Assembly (NCBI GenBank): GCA_964541155.1
Contig: CAZIPC010000009.1
Location: forward strand, 1 to 62,077
Reading direction: 5' to 3'
Length of the DNA: 62,077 nt
DNA from: UBA4416 sp964541155
GTDB taxonomy: Bacteria; Bacteroidota; Bacteroidia; B-17B0; Aurantibacillaceae
Within the stretch, counting starts at the first letter, position 1; each line of letters opens with the position of its first letter. Below the pieces are notes generated by a model that worked only from the letters and a program-made list of their open reading frames with translations, searched no databases and was not told where the DNA came from. Made by a program: the position numbers and the translations under genes. Shown piece by piece: positions 27,751 to 35,722 of the stretch.

Positions 27751-28218
27751 TTATAATTTAGCTAATTGATGATTTGTAAGCTTACAATTAATCCACTCTT
27801 CATCTAAAGTTGATTGGTATTTTTTGTAAAACTCAATAGCTTGAGTATTCCAATCCAATACCTGCCACTCCATACGACGAACTTTAGTTTCTTTACTCAC
27901 TTGTACTATCTTATCAAATAATAGTTTTCCTAAGCCTTTCCCACGATGTATTTCTGTTACAATAATATCCTCTAAAAACAAACATTTTCCTTTCCACGTA
28001 CTATATTTAAAATAGTACAAAGCCATTCCAACAATAATGCCATCTAGTAATACTACATAAAAATCAAATTGTTTGTCTATTCCAAAGCCCCATTGAATCA
28101 TTTCTTCCTCTGTAACTTCAACTTCATTAGCTGCTTTTTCGAACAAAGCTAATTCTTTTACTAAGTTTAATGCAAAAGGGATATCTGCGTGGATTCCCTT
28201 TCTAATTTCTACGTTCAT
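27751..28218 (-). CDS. GNAT-family N-acetyltransferase
   Basis: This 155-residue acetyl-CoA-dependent acetyltransferase resembles the diamine/thialysine acetyltransferase group. The N-terminal 'EIRKGIHADIPFALNLVKELA' and the acetyl-CoA motif A 'IIVTEIHRGKGLGKLLFDK' (about 90-108) are followed by 'EWQVLDWNTQAIEFYKKYQS'. It is the last gene of a tight three-gene unit with the hypothetical protein at 28221 (2-bp gap) and the 2Fe-2S protein at 28565. The substrate is not evident. Confidence 0.88.
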   Translation of the reverse strand: MNVEIRKGIHADIPFALNLVKELALFEKAANEVEVTEEEMIQWGFGIDKQFDFYVVLLDGIIVGMALYYFKYSTWKGKCLFLEDIIVTEIHRGKGLGKLLFDKIVQVSKETKVRRMEWQVLDWNTQAIEFYKKYQSTLDEEWINCKLTNHQLAKL

Positions 28219-28220
28219 AT

Positions 28221-28568
28221 TTATTTCGAATATTGTTCTTTTAAAATTACTTTTTGTAAAATGCGTTTTACAATTAATTCTGATAAAATTTGCTGAAAAT
28301 TTTTATCTGGATAATTTAATGCTTCCGTTTTTATTTGAAGTTCAGAAATGTCGATTCTGTATAATAAATTTTTAATAGACGACGATTCTTTTTTTTCAAT
28401 AATGATAATAGCTTTTAATACTTCTTGAAATACATGTTCCAACTGATTTGAATTTAATATTGGTGCTATATCTGAAAATCCACACAATTCAAAATCACGA
28501 TTTAGTTGAATTTTAAACTTTTCAAACAAATCAACCCGTTGTAAACTATCTAATACATCAGGCATCAT
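28221..28568 (-). CDS. Hypothetical protein, 115 aa
   Basis: I do not recognise a family. The 115-residue sequence is mostly helical and charged, with no signal peptide and no membrane segment. It overlaps the upstream ferredoxin-like gene by 4 bp (ATGA) and is followed 2 bp later by the GNAT gene. The arrangement suggests translational coupling and a shared role. Confidence 0.7.
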   Translation of the reverse strand: MMPDVLDSLQRVDLFEKFKIQLNRDFELCGFSDIAPILNSNQLEHVFQEVLKAIIIIEKKESSSIKNLLYRIDISELQIKTEALNYPDKNFQQILSELIVKRILQKVILKEQYSK

Positions 28569-28879
28569 TTTTTTAATAATAAACGTTGAACTGGTTTTTT
28601 GTTTACTATATGCGAGTCTATAATTTCTTTCACATCTTCTTTTTTAACTCCTACATAAAAAATCCCTTCAGGGTAAATAGCCACCGTTGGTCCAAAATCA
28701 CAAATACCCAAGCACCCGCTTTTATTTGCTCTAGTTCTTAATCCAACTGTTAGGTGTTTTAAATGTTTTTTAAACTCTGTTACTAATTCTATTCCATGAG
28801 TTTCACCACAACTTAATTTCTCTGAACCAGAACGTTGATTAGTGCAAACAAAAATATGTATATCAAAAATAGGCTCCAT
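28565..28879 (-). CDS. Thioredoxin-like [2Fe-2S] ferredoxin
   Basis: This 104-residue protein has the four-Cys pattern of the thioredoxin-fold 2Fe-2S ferredoxins: C12 ('FVCTNQR'), C24 ('LSCGETHG'), and C56 plus C60 ('GCLGICDFGP'), followed by 'TVAIYPEGIFYVGV'. Members are electron carriers; the partner is unknown. It is the first gene of the minus-strand operon ending with the GNAT gene. Confidence 0.87.
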   Translation of the reverse strand: MEPIFDIHIFVCTNQRSGSEKLSCGETHGIELVTEFKKHLKHLTVGLRTRANKSGCLGICDFGPTVAIYPEGIFYVGVKKEDVKEIIDSHIVNKKPVQRLLLKK

Positions 28880-28929
28880 AAATATTATTAACTTTAAACA
28901 AAGTTACACCTAAATTGTAATAATATATC

Positions 28930-29844
28930 ATGGCAGTTATATTAATATCCGGAGGAACAGGATTAGTAGGTAAAGCACTATCTAGTCGTTTAATTTTAGA
29001 GGGACATGAGGTAAGAATATTATCCAGATTTCCCGATTCATCAATAGATATAAAATCTTATGTTTGGGATGTTGAAAACAATAAAATAGATGAACGTGCT
29101 TTTATAGATGTTGAACACATTATTCACCTGGCTGGCAGTGGAATTGCAGATAACCGTTGGACTTCTAAACGCAAAAAAGAAATCATTGATTCGCGCGTTA
29201 ATAGTATAAATCTTATAACTAGCATTCTTAAAAAAAACAACATTCAATTAAAATCATTCATAGGAGCTAGTGCCGTTGGCATATATGGCATGAATACTTC
29301 TGAAAAAATATATACGGAATCTGATACAGGCAAAGAAGATTTTTTAACTCAAACCTGCATAAGATGGGAAAATTCATACAAAGAAATTCAAGCTCTTTCT
29401 GAAAGAAATTGTATTATACGAATTGGAGTTGTATTAAGTGCTAACGGTGGGGCTTTAAAAAAACTAATTCCTTTATTTAAACTAGGATTAGGTTCTGCTG
29501 TTGGCTCTGGAAAACAATATATACCTTGGATTCATATAGATGATTTAGTATCTGTGTTTTGTCAAGCCTTATTTAATCAAAATTTTAATGGAGTTTATAA
29601 TGCTGTATCTCCTCAGTACACTACCAATTTATCATTTTCAATACAACTAGCAAAAGCCTTATCAAAACCTTTTATTTTACCAAATATTCCAGCCTTTTTT
29701 CTAAAAATGATATTTGGCGAAATGGCTAATGTATTATTAAAAGGATCGAGGATTAGTTCTCAAAAGCTTATAAATAATAATTTTCATTTTAAATTCAACA
29801 CCATTAATGAAGCTCTAAATAACATAATTTCTAAAAACAAGTAA
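28930..29844 (+). CDS. TIGR01777-family NAD(P)-binding epimerase/dehydratase-like protein
   Basis: This 304-residue extended SDR protein is of the YfcH/SulA-like type. The nucleotide-binding motif 'SGGTGLVGKAL' is near residues 7-17. The family markers 'IHLAGSGIADNRWTSKRKKEI' (about 64-85) and 'SAVGIYG' follow, with a C-terminal domain 'VLLKGSRISSQKL'. The family is conserved but its biochemical role is unsettled. It is followed by glmS on the same strand. Confidence 0.88.
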   Translation: MAVILISGGTGLVGKALSSRLILEGHEVRILSRFPDSSIDIKSYVWDVENNKIDERAFIDVEHIIHLAGSGIADNRWTSKRKKEIIDSRVNSINLITSILKKNNIQLKSFIGASAVGIYGMNTSEKIYTESDTGKEDFLTQTCIRWENSYKEIQALSERNCIIRIGVVLSANGGALKKLIPLFKLGLGSAVGSGKQYIPWIHIDDLVSVFCQALFNQNFNGVYNAVSPQYTTNLSFSIQLAKALSKPFILPNIPAFFLKMIFGEMANVLLKGSRISSQKLINNNFHFKFNTINEALNNIISKNK

Positions 29845-29920
29845 GCTTTAATTGTCCCTTATTTATAATGTTTTCACAAAAAAAGCAGTATATTCGCTTT
29901 GTGTTTTTTATATAATTATT

Positions 29921-31768
29921 ATGTGTGGAATTGTAGGATATATTGGAAACAAAGATGCGTTTCCTATTTTAATTAAAGGATTACAACGTTTAGAATACCG
30001 TGGATATGATAGTGCTGGCGTAGCATTAATTTCAAAAGAAGGAAACCTAAATGTTTACAAGAAAAAAGGTAAAGTTTCAGATTTATTAGATTTTTCTAAA
30101 GACAAAGACAAAACAGGAAACATTGGAATTGGTCATACTCGTTGGGCTACACATGGCGAACCAAATGATGTAAACTCCCACCCTCATTACTCTCAAAGTA
30201 AAGATTTAGTAATTATTCATAATGGTATTATTGAAAATTACGCTTCAATAAAAGAAGGATTACAAAAACGTGGCCATACATTTTTATCAGAAACTGATAC
30301 CGAAGTTTTAATTCACTTAATAGAAGACATCCGGTTAAACGAACCAAATTTAAAACTTGGTCATGCTGTAATGGCTGCTTTAAAACAAGTAAATGGTGCT
30401 TATGCTATCGTAATATTAGATAAAAACGATCCCGACACTTTAATTGCTGCTAAAAAAGGAAGTCCTATGGTTATTGGTGTTGGGAAAGGCGAATTTTTTA
30501 TAGCATCTGATGCCTCACCAATTGTTGAATACACAAAAAACGTGGTATATATAGAAGATGAACATGTTGCTATTATAAGACGAGGAGAAGAATTAAAAAT
30601 TAGAACCATTCGCGATAAGGAGATCACACCTTATGTTCAAAAATTAGAAATGGAGTTAGAAGCCATTGAAAAGGGAGGTTATGACCACTTTATGCTAAAA
30701 GAAATATACGAGCAACCTCGTTCCATTTTTGATAGTATGCGTGGTCGTTTAAACTCTGCTACTGGTCATTTAAAAATGGGTGGCATTGAAGAACATGAAG
30801 GTAAATTTAAAAATGCTAAACGTATTATTGTTATTGCTTGTGGAACATCTTGGCATGCCGGAATGGTTGCCGAATATTTATTTGAAGAATACGCTAGAAT
30901 ACCTGTAGAAGTTGAATATGCTTCGGAATTTAGATATAGAAATCCTATCATATATGCTGACGATGTTGTATTAGCTATTTCTCAAAGTGGTGAAACTGCA
31001 GATACATTAGCAGCTATTGAATTAGCAAAATCTAAGGGCGCTACAATTTTTGGAGTATGTAATGTTGTTGGCTCATCTATTGCAAGAGCTACACATGCTG
31101 GCTCATATACTCATGCAGGTCCAGAAATAGGTGTTGCTTCAACAAAAGCATTTACTGCTCAAGTTACAGTATTAACTTTAATGGCATTACATGTAGCTAA
31201 AGTAAAAGGTGCTATTGCTGAAAGTCGTTACCGCCAATTATTATATGAGATGGAATCTATTCCTGCTAAAATTGAAGAAGTTTTAAAACTAAATGATTCT
31301 ATTAAATTAATTGCCTCAGAATATAAAGACGCTGCAAATGCCTTATACTTAGGAAGAGGTTATTCTTTTCCTGTAGCATTAGAAGGAGCTCTTAAATTAA
31401 AAGAGATATCTTATATTCATGCCGAAGGATATCCTGCAGCCGAAATGAAACACGGACCTATTGCTTTAATTGATGAAGCTATGCCTGTTTTTGTAATTGC
31501 TACTAAAGGTGCTAATTATGAAAAAGTAGTGAGTAACATTCAAGAAGTAAAAGCGCGTAAAGGAAGAATTATTGCTATTGTTACAGAAGGAGATATAGAT
31601 GTGAAAAAAATGGCCGAACATGTTATTGAAATTCCAGAAACGGATGAATCATTAGTGCCATTAGTATCTGTTATTCCTTGGCAATTATTATCATACCATA
31701 TTGCTGTAATGCGCGGATGTAATGTTGATCAGCCTCGAAATTTGGCAAAAAGTGTAACGGTGGAGTAA
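29921..31768 (+). CDS. glmS: Glutamine-fructose-6-phosphate aminotransferase (isomerizing)
   Basis: GlmS makes glucosamine-6-phosphate for cell-wall precursors. The correct start is the ATG at 29921: the next residue is Cys2 of 'MCGIVGYIG', which must be the N-terminal nucleophile of the glutaminase domain once Met is removed. An earlier in-frame codon at 29852 would add 23 residues and block this chemistry. The 615-residue enzyme has the glutaminase domain (1-~240) and two SIS domains with 'CGTSWHAGMVAEYLFE', 'SQSGETADTLAA' and the C-terminal 'NVDQPRNLAKSVTVE'. It converges with a small membrane protein gene. Confidence 0.96.
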   Translation: MCGIVGYIGNKDAFPILIKGLQRLEYRGYDSAGVALISKEGNLNVYKKKGKVSDLLDFSKDKDKTGNIGIGHTRWATHGEPNDVNSHPHYSQSKDLVIIHNGIIENYASIKEGLQKRGHTFLSETDTEVLIHLIEDIRLNEPNLKLGHAVMAALKQVNGAYAIVILDKNDPDTLIAAKKGSPMVIGVGKGEFFIASDASPIVEYTKNVVYIEDEHVAIIRRGEELKIRTIRDKEITPYVQKLEMELEAIEKGGYDHFMLKEIYEQPRSIFDSMRGRLNSATGHLKMGGIEEHEGKFKNAKRIIVIACGTSWHAGMVAEYLFEEYARIPVEVEYASEFRYRNPIIYADDVVLAISQSGETADTLAAIELAKSKGATIFGVCNVVGSSIARATHAGSYTHAGPEIGVASTKAFTAQVTVLTLMALHVAKVKGAIAESRYRQLLYEMESIPAKIEEVLKLNDSIKLIASEYKDAANALYLGRGYSFPVALEGALKLKEISYIHAEGYPAAEMKHGPIALIDEAMPVFVIATKGANYEKVVSNIQEVKARKGRIIAIVTEGDIDVKKMAEHVIEIPETDESLVPLVSVIPWQLLSYHIAVMRGCNVDQPRNLAKSVTVE

Positions 31769-31797
31769 TTCGTACTTAAAAGTAACTTCTTAGTTTT

Positions 31798-32223
31798 TTA
31801 TTTAATCATATTTTTAATAAAAATATGATTAAATACCCCTAGTAATCCAACTGTAAATGCTGCTCCAATGCAGTCAACAATTACTGCAATTAAATCAGAA
31901 TAAAAATAACTTGATGCATACCAGTAAAAATTAGTCATAAAGGCAATTAACACACCTATACTTGCAAACTGCATAAAAGCTTGAAATACTGTTTTAGTAT
32001 TTATTATTAAACTTGAAATATATGTTATTAAGGATGCATAAGCTAGACAAGATAAGTAAAGAAAAATAATACTAAAATCGTTTGTTTTTTTAAATCCAAC
32101 AATTTGCGTTGTATGTTGTTCGGTGAAATCTCCCAACAATAAATCAAATACAACCCAGCCGATTCCTAAATAAATAAAACTACCTAAAAAAGATGCGATT
32201 AAAAAAACTAAAATAGAACGCAT
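31798..32223 (-). CDS. Hypothetical four-helix membrane protein
   Basis: This 141-residue integral membrane protein has hydrophobic stretches near residues 4-28, 47-68, 80-104 and 112-135. No family is recognised. It lies alone between convergent glmS and the DUF3109 gene. Confidence 0.65.
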   Translation of the reverse strand: MRSILVFLIASFLGSFIYLGIGWVVFDLLLGDFTEQHTTQIVGFKKTNDFSIIFLYLSCLAYASLITYISSLIINTKTVFQAFMQFASIGVLIAFMTNFYWYASSYFYSDLIAVIVDCIGAAFTVGLLGVFNHIFIKNMIK

Positions 32224-32324
32224 ATTGTTAATTTAAAATAATGACTACTTAAAAAAATTAAACACTGTCTTATTAGTATTAACTAAAACTACATTTAATA
32301 ATACCGTGTGCAAATTATACTTTT

Positions 32325-32906
32325 TTATTTCTTTTTAATACTGTAGGCTTGATAAACTTTCTCTAATTCTTCATACCAAGCATCTCCATATTTTCTAATC
32401 AAGGGTTCTTTCAAAAATTTATATACCGGAACATTTAATTGTTGTCCACAATCACAAGCAGATTTACAAATATGCCATGAATGATAATTTACGGCATCAT
32501 ATTCTTTATACTCTTTAATTCTAATTGGATATAAGTGACAAGAAATAGGTTTCTTCCAATCAATTTTACCATCCAAATATGCCTGTTCGATAGCGCATTT
32601 TGCAATATTTTTTTCATCAAAAAAAACAAAAGCACACTCTGCACCATCACTTACTAAAGTAGTTGTATAATCTCCATCTTCATCTAAAATATAAGTACCT
32701 TGTTTATCAACAGCCGCAATTCCTTTTTCATTCATATAAGGTTTTACAATAGGATATATTTTGTCTAAAATTTTTAATTCCCTTTTGTCTAAAGGTGCTC
32801 CGCTATCTCCAGAAACGCAGCACTCTCCCTTGCATGCATTTAAATCACAAACAAATTTTTTATCAAATACATCTTCAGAAATAAGAGTATGGTTAATCGC
32901 TATCAT
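32325..32906 (-). CDS. DUF3109 family Cys-rich protein
   Basis: This 193-residue protein matches the conserved Bacteroidota DUF3109 family. It has many Cys in a zinc/iron-cluster-like arrangement: 'CDLNACKGECCVSGDSGAPL' near the N terminus, then 'AECAFVFFDEKNIAKCAIEQAY' and 'PISCHLYPIR', and 'CKSACDCGQQ'. I placed the start at the ATG at 32906; a TTG five codons upstream is possible but less likely. The family resembles the YkgJ-type Zn/Fe-chelating cluster proteins. Function is unknown. Confidence 0.82.
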   Translation of the reverse strand: MIAINHTLISEDVFDKKFVCDLNACKGECCVSGDSGAPLDKRELKILDKIYPIVKPYMNEKGIAAVDKQGTYILDEDGDYTTTLVSDGAECAFVFFDEKNIAKCAIEQAYLDGKIDWKKPISCHLYPIRIKEYKEYDAVNYHSWHICKSACDCGQQLNVPVYKFLKEPLIRKYGDAWYEELEKVYQAYSIKKK

Positions 32907-32997
32907 GATGTAAAAATACAATAAATAATAATTTTAATTATTATATCTTCAATATTGTATATTTTTACTATTAATTATTATAATCAAACAACTAATT

Positions 32998-33411
32998 ATG
33001 AATAAAGGATTATTTGCTTTTTTAGTTTCATTGAGTATAGCATCTTGTTCTAATGATAATAAAAACGAATCCACGTCGCCTACCAATGATGCGAGAGATA
33101 AATTTGTTGCATATTGGTTGGCTAATGAAAATAGTGCATTAGCTGGGCCAACTGCTTATACAGTAAATATCATAAAATCAACCACTAATTCAAACGAAAT
33201 TTTAATTTATAATTTTTATGGTATTCCAAATTCATCAGTTCGAGCTTCTATCAGTAACAATCAATTAATAATTCCTTATCAAATATTTGGAGGTAATAAT
33301 TTTACTCAAGGCAATGGCTTATTAACTTCTGCCAACAATATTTCTTTAAATTACACCACAACAGTTGGCACAAATAGAGACAGTTGTTCTGCTGTATATA
33401 CTAAACAATAA
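32998..33411 (+). CDS. Small lipoprotein of unknown function
   Basis: This 137-residue protein has a lipoprotein signal with lipobox 'SIASC' (C17), an Asn/Ser-rich spacer, and a beta-rich body of about 100 residues with one Cys near the C terminus. No family is recognised. A strong terminator follows at 33453-33483, so it forms its own transcript. Confidence 0.7.
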   Translation: MNKGLFAFLVSLSIASCSNDNKNESTSPTNDARDKFVAYWLANENSALAGPTAYTVNIIKSTTNSNEILIYNFYGIPNSSVRASISNNQLIIPYQIFGGNNFTQGNGLLTSANNISLNYTTTVGTNRDSCSAVYTKQ

Positions 33412-33452
33412 ACCGCATTTACTATAAACTTAACCAGTTATGTATTTAAAGT

Positions 33453-33483
33453 AACCACATCTCAAACAGATGTGGTTTTTTAT
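33453..33483 (+). terminator. Terminator after the small lipoprotein gene
   Basis: A perfect 10-bp stem, AACCACATCT / AGATGTGGTT, with a 5-nt loop is followed by T5. The ATG inside the right arm (33470) opens a frame into the next gene but is part of the terminator and not a credible start. Confidence 0.85.
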
Positions 33484-33574
33484 TATTGATGATTATACTT
33501 TTATATCAGAAACAATTCATAGCCTATTATTATTGAATTGCAAACACCAGTATAAACTTTTAAAAACAAGTGTT

Positions 33575-34369
33575 ATGAACTTCCTAGGAAACAATGTTGC
33601 CAAATTAAATGAAGTAATTTTTGAAAACAGAAACAAAAATTATGGCGCTTATGCGATTAGATCAAACTATAATAATGCTTTATTTAAATCATTATTATAC
33701 CTCAGTAGTTGTATTGTTTTATTGTTTGGAATACTATTAATTAATAATCGTATTAATAATCAAATAGAGAATACGGCACCTATTATTTTTGATGATCCTA
33801 GCTCAGAGAATTTCATCTATTCAACTCCTGTTAACTTAACTCCAATAGTTGAGCCAATTAAAAAATTAGAATCTGCTGCCGCTAAAGGAAGTATTGCTAC
33901 CGTTATTAAAGATAATGCAGCTACAACTACTTCTGCCAATATTAGTAATTCTATTAATGGTGTAGGTTCTAATACAGCTACTGGGACTGATCCGTTGAGC
34001 ACAACCACCAACACTGTAAGTTCAACTTCCACTAATACAGTTGCTAATACCACAACAGTTATTATAGCTGATGAAATGCCTGAGTTTGAAGGAGGTTTTG
34101 CAGGATTAATGAAATACGTTTCACAAAACATTACATACCCAACATTAGCCAGAGAAATTAATATTGAGGGCGTAGTATATATATCATTTGTAGTAAATGA
34201 ATTAGGAGATATAGAAAATACAAAAATAATGAGAGGTATAGGATTTGGTTGTGATGAAGAGGTTACACGAGTTATTAAAAACATGCCTCGCTGGAAAAAA
34301 ATTGGTAAAAATGCAGGGCATCCTGTTAAAGTAAGATTTAATATTCCGGTATCTTTTAAATTAAAATAA
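33575..34369 (+). CDS. TonB-family energy transducer
   Basis: This 264-residue protein starts at the ATG at 33575, giving the typical Bacteroidota TonB N terminus 'MNFLGNNVAKLNEVIFENRNKNYGAYAIR'. The earlier in-frame ATG lies in the preceding terminator. One membrane helix follows (about 37-55). The periplasmic linker (about 95-165) is rich in Thr, Asn, Ser and Ala instead of Pro/Lys. The TonB_C domain (about 175-264) contains 'YPTLAREINIEGVVYISFVV' and 'PRWKKIGKNAGHPVKVRFNIPVSFKL'. No ExbB/ExbD is beside it, so it may use the set at 182-1380. Confidence 0.88.
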   Translation: MNFLGNNVAKLNEVIFENRNKNYGAYAIRSNYNNALFKSLLYLSSCIVLLFGILLINNRINNQIENTAPIIFDDPSSENFIYSTPVNLTPIVEPIKKLESAAAKGSIATVIKDNAATTTSANISNSINGVGSNTATGTDPLSTTTNTVSSTSTNTVANTTTVIIADEMPEFEGGFAGLMKYVSQNITYPTLAREINIEGVVYISFVVNELGDIENTKIMRGIGFGCDEEVTRVIKNMPRWKKIGKNAGHPVKVRFNIPVSFKLK

Positions 34370-34382
34370 TAACATGATAAAT

Positions 34383-34416
34383 AAAAAAACTCCAATACTT
34401 GAGTATTGGAGTTTTT
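34383..34416. terminator. Bidirectional terminator
   Basis: An 11-bp perfect stem ACTCCAATACT / AGTATTGGAGT with A-rich left flank and T-run right flank sits between the convergent TonB and lipoprotein genes and can serve both. Confidence 0.85.
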
Positions 34417-34421
34417 ACATC

Positions 34422-34949
34422 TTAATTAAATTTTTTGATTTCTTTAGGAATAATTTTTTTTACTGAATTAACCATTTTTAGAATAGCCTCTTTATGAATA
34501 GGCTCACCATTAGAAGGCATTACATCTTGAAAAACATATGTATTGTCATTTGCGCGTTGGATGCTATAAAAATGATATTCTGGTTTAATGATTTGACTTT
34601 CCCATACAATAGTTAAAGGCTCATCTATTAAGTAAGATTTAAAAATATTCACATCGTTAGACTTGATATCACTTTTTACTAATTCAATGTCTCCTGGATC
34701 TTCTGTAATTGAAAGATGAAATTCTTTTCCTACTTTAATTTCTAAAGCCCCCCAACTTTGTTCCCTAATATCTATTTTAGCAATGTTAGTATCTGGTACA
34801 AATATTGAAAACTGTTTTCCAAATTTACTTAAATCTAAGCTTATCATACCTAAAGGCGGTTCTATATTTTCTTTTTGTATATTACTACAATAAGAAAATA
34901 AAATAAGTGATGCTACACTAATTATTGAAAGGATAATTACTTTTTTCAT
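34422..34949 (-). CDS. Lipoprotein of unknown function, 175 aa
   Basis: This 175-residue protein has a signal peptide and lipobox 'LFSYC' (C21). The mature part is mixed alpha/beta with no motif I recognise. It is transcribed alone, convergent with the TonB gene and behind the histone-like gene on the same strand, from which two hairpins separate it. Confidence 0.7.
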   Translation of the reverse strand: MKKVIILSIISVASLILFSYCSNIQKENIEPPLGMISLDLSKFGKQFSIFVPDTNIAKIDIREQSWGALEIKVGKEFHLSITEDPGDIELVKSDIKSNDVNIFKSYLIDEPLTIVWESQIIKPEYHFYSIQRANDNTYVFQDVMPSNGEPIHKEAILKMVNSVKKIIPKEIKKFN

Positions 34950-35032
34950 ATTTAGTTTATGATTTTAAATATTATATAATATGTGGTTTAACTTGACAAA
35001 TATATGCAATCAAAAAAGTTAATAAAAACAAA

Positions 35033-35054
35033 TGCCACTAATTAATTAGTGGCA
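35033..35054 (-). terminator. Second hairpin downstream of the histone-like gene
   Basis: An uninterrupted 22-nt palindrome (TGCCACTAATT / AATTAGTGGCA) is followed on the minus strand by a T-rich tail (TTTGTTTTT). It lies 62 bp past the histone stop and could back up the first terminator or insulate the lipoprotein promoter. Confidence 0.5.
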
Positions 35055-35087
35055 CTATACTATTAATTGTAAATAATAGTTACAAAT

Positions 35088-35114
35088 AAAAAACCCCGCT
35101 TATGCGGGGCTTTT
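35088..35114 (-). terminator. Terminator of the histone-like gene
   Basis: The GC-rich stem GCCCCGC / GCGGGG begins just after the stop codon of the minus-strand gene and is followed by T6 on that strand. Confidence 0.85.
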
Positions 35115-35115
35115 A

Positions 35116-35255
35116 TTACTTTTTCTTAGCTGCTGCTTTTTTAGGAGCTGCTTTTTTTACCGCTTTTTTAGGAGCTGCTTTTTTTACCGCTTTTTTAGCT
35201 GCTTTTTTAGGAGCTGCTTTTTTTACCGCTTTTTTAGCTGCTTTTTTAGGAGCTG
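35116..35255 (-). repeat. Tandem 27/39-bp repeats encoding KKAVKKAAP units
   Basis: The unit GGAGCTGCTTTTTTTACCGC plus a short T-rich end recurs, with a 12-bp AGCTGC-type insertion in alternate copies. It continues across the N gap to about 35397. Such near-identical units permit length variation by slippage. Confidence 0.8.
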
Positions 35256-35401
35256 NNNNNNNNNNNNNNNNNNNNNNNNNNNNNNNNNNNNNNNNNNNNN
35301 NNNNNNNNNNNNNNNNNNNNNNNNNNNNNNNNNNNNNNNNNNNNNNNNNNNNNNNCTTTTTTTACCGCTTTTTTAGGAGCTGCTTTTTTAGTTGTTGCCA
35401 T
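35116..35401 (-). CDS. Histone H1-like Lys/Ala/Pro-rich DNA-binding protein, interrupted by an assembly gap
   Basis: This is a minus-strand gene starting 'MATTKKAAPKKAVKK' and ending 'AAPKKAAAKKK'. It consists of tandem units KKAVKKAAP with an extra KKAA in some copies (27- and 39-bp DNA repeats). It resembles bacterial H1/AlgP-like C-terminal tails that bind DNA or RNA non-specifically. A run of exactly 100 N (35256-35355) lies inside, so the true length is unknown and the listed span is not a multiple of three. Joining the two flanks directly regenerates an in-frame repeat unit (61 residues). A strong terminator follows the stop. The plus-strand frame over this region is a repeat artefact. 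Confidence 0.8.
35256..35355. other. 100-N scaffold gap inside the tandem repeat
   Basis: Exactly 100 undetermined bases, the usual placeholder for a gap of unknown size, fall within the 27/39-bp repeats of the histone-like gene. The repeat most likely broke the assembly. Confidence 0.97.
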
Positions 35402-35722
35402 GGTTTTTTGTTTTTAAGATTTTTGTTACTACGAAGTAAATAAAATTATTAACGCTAACTAATTTTCAACCAGTTAATTTATTAACATAAAAATGTTGAA
35501 ATTGTTAATACTGTTTTATAATACTAAAACAAAAAAAACAAATTTCGAAAAAACAAAAATGATAAATAATCAAAAGTCCCTGAAACGCCTTATTTAATGA
35601 GTGTTTTAGAAGGTATGCTATTTTAAAAAAACACAATTAATCTATTCAGTTAATTCAAAATAAAAATAAATGTAGTGTCTAGTTTTACAAAAAAATTTAT
35701 GAAATAAACAATTAAAAAAAGA
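35402..35722. other. AT-rich intergenic stretch, no gene seen
   Basis: These 321 bp separate the start of the histone-like gene from the end of the Ig-like lipoprotein gene, both minus strand. It must carry the histone promoter. I see TTG and a TTACTTCG-like element (imperfect) about 40-70 bp upstream of the start, and no convincing small gene or RNA. Confidence 0.5.

Noticed and set aside
29852..29920. N-terminal extension of GlmS
   Set aside because: The catalytic Cys must follow the initiator Met; only the ATG at 29921 allows this.
31769..31797. Terminator between glmS and the small membrane gene
   Set aside because: No stable stem with a T-run can be drawn in this spacer.
33470..33574. 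Earlier start for the TonB gene
   Set aside because: The ATG lies within the terminator stem of the previous gene and the added residues are not TonB-like.
35102..35443. Long plus-strand frame of FFTAFLGAAF repeats over the N gap
   Set aside because: It is the reverse of the Lys/Ala-rich histone repeats; the minus strand has a proper start, terminator and known protein type.
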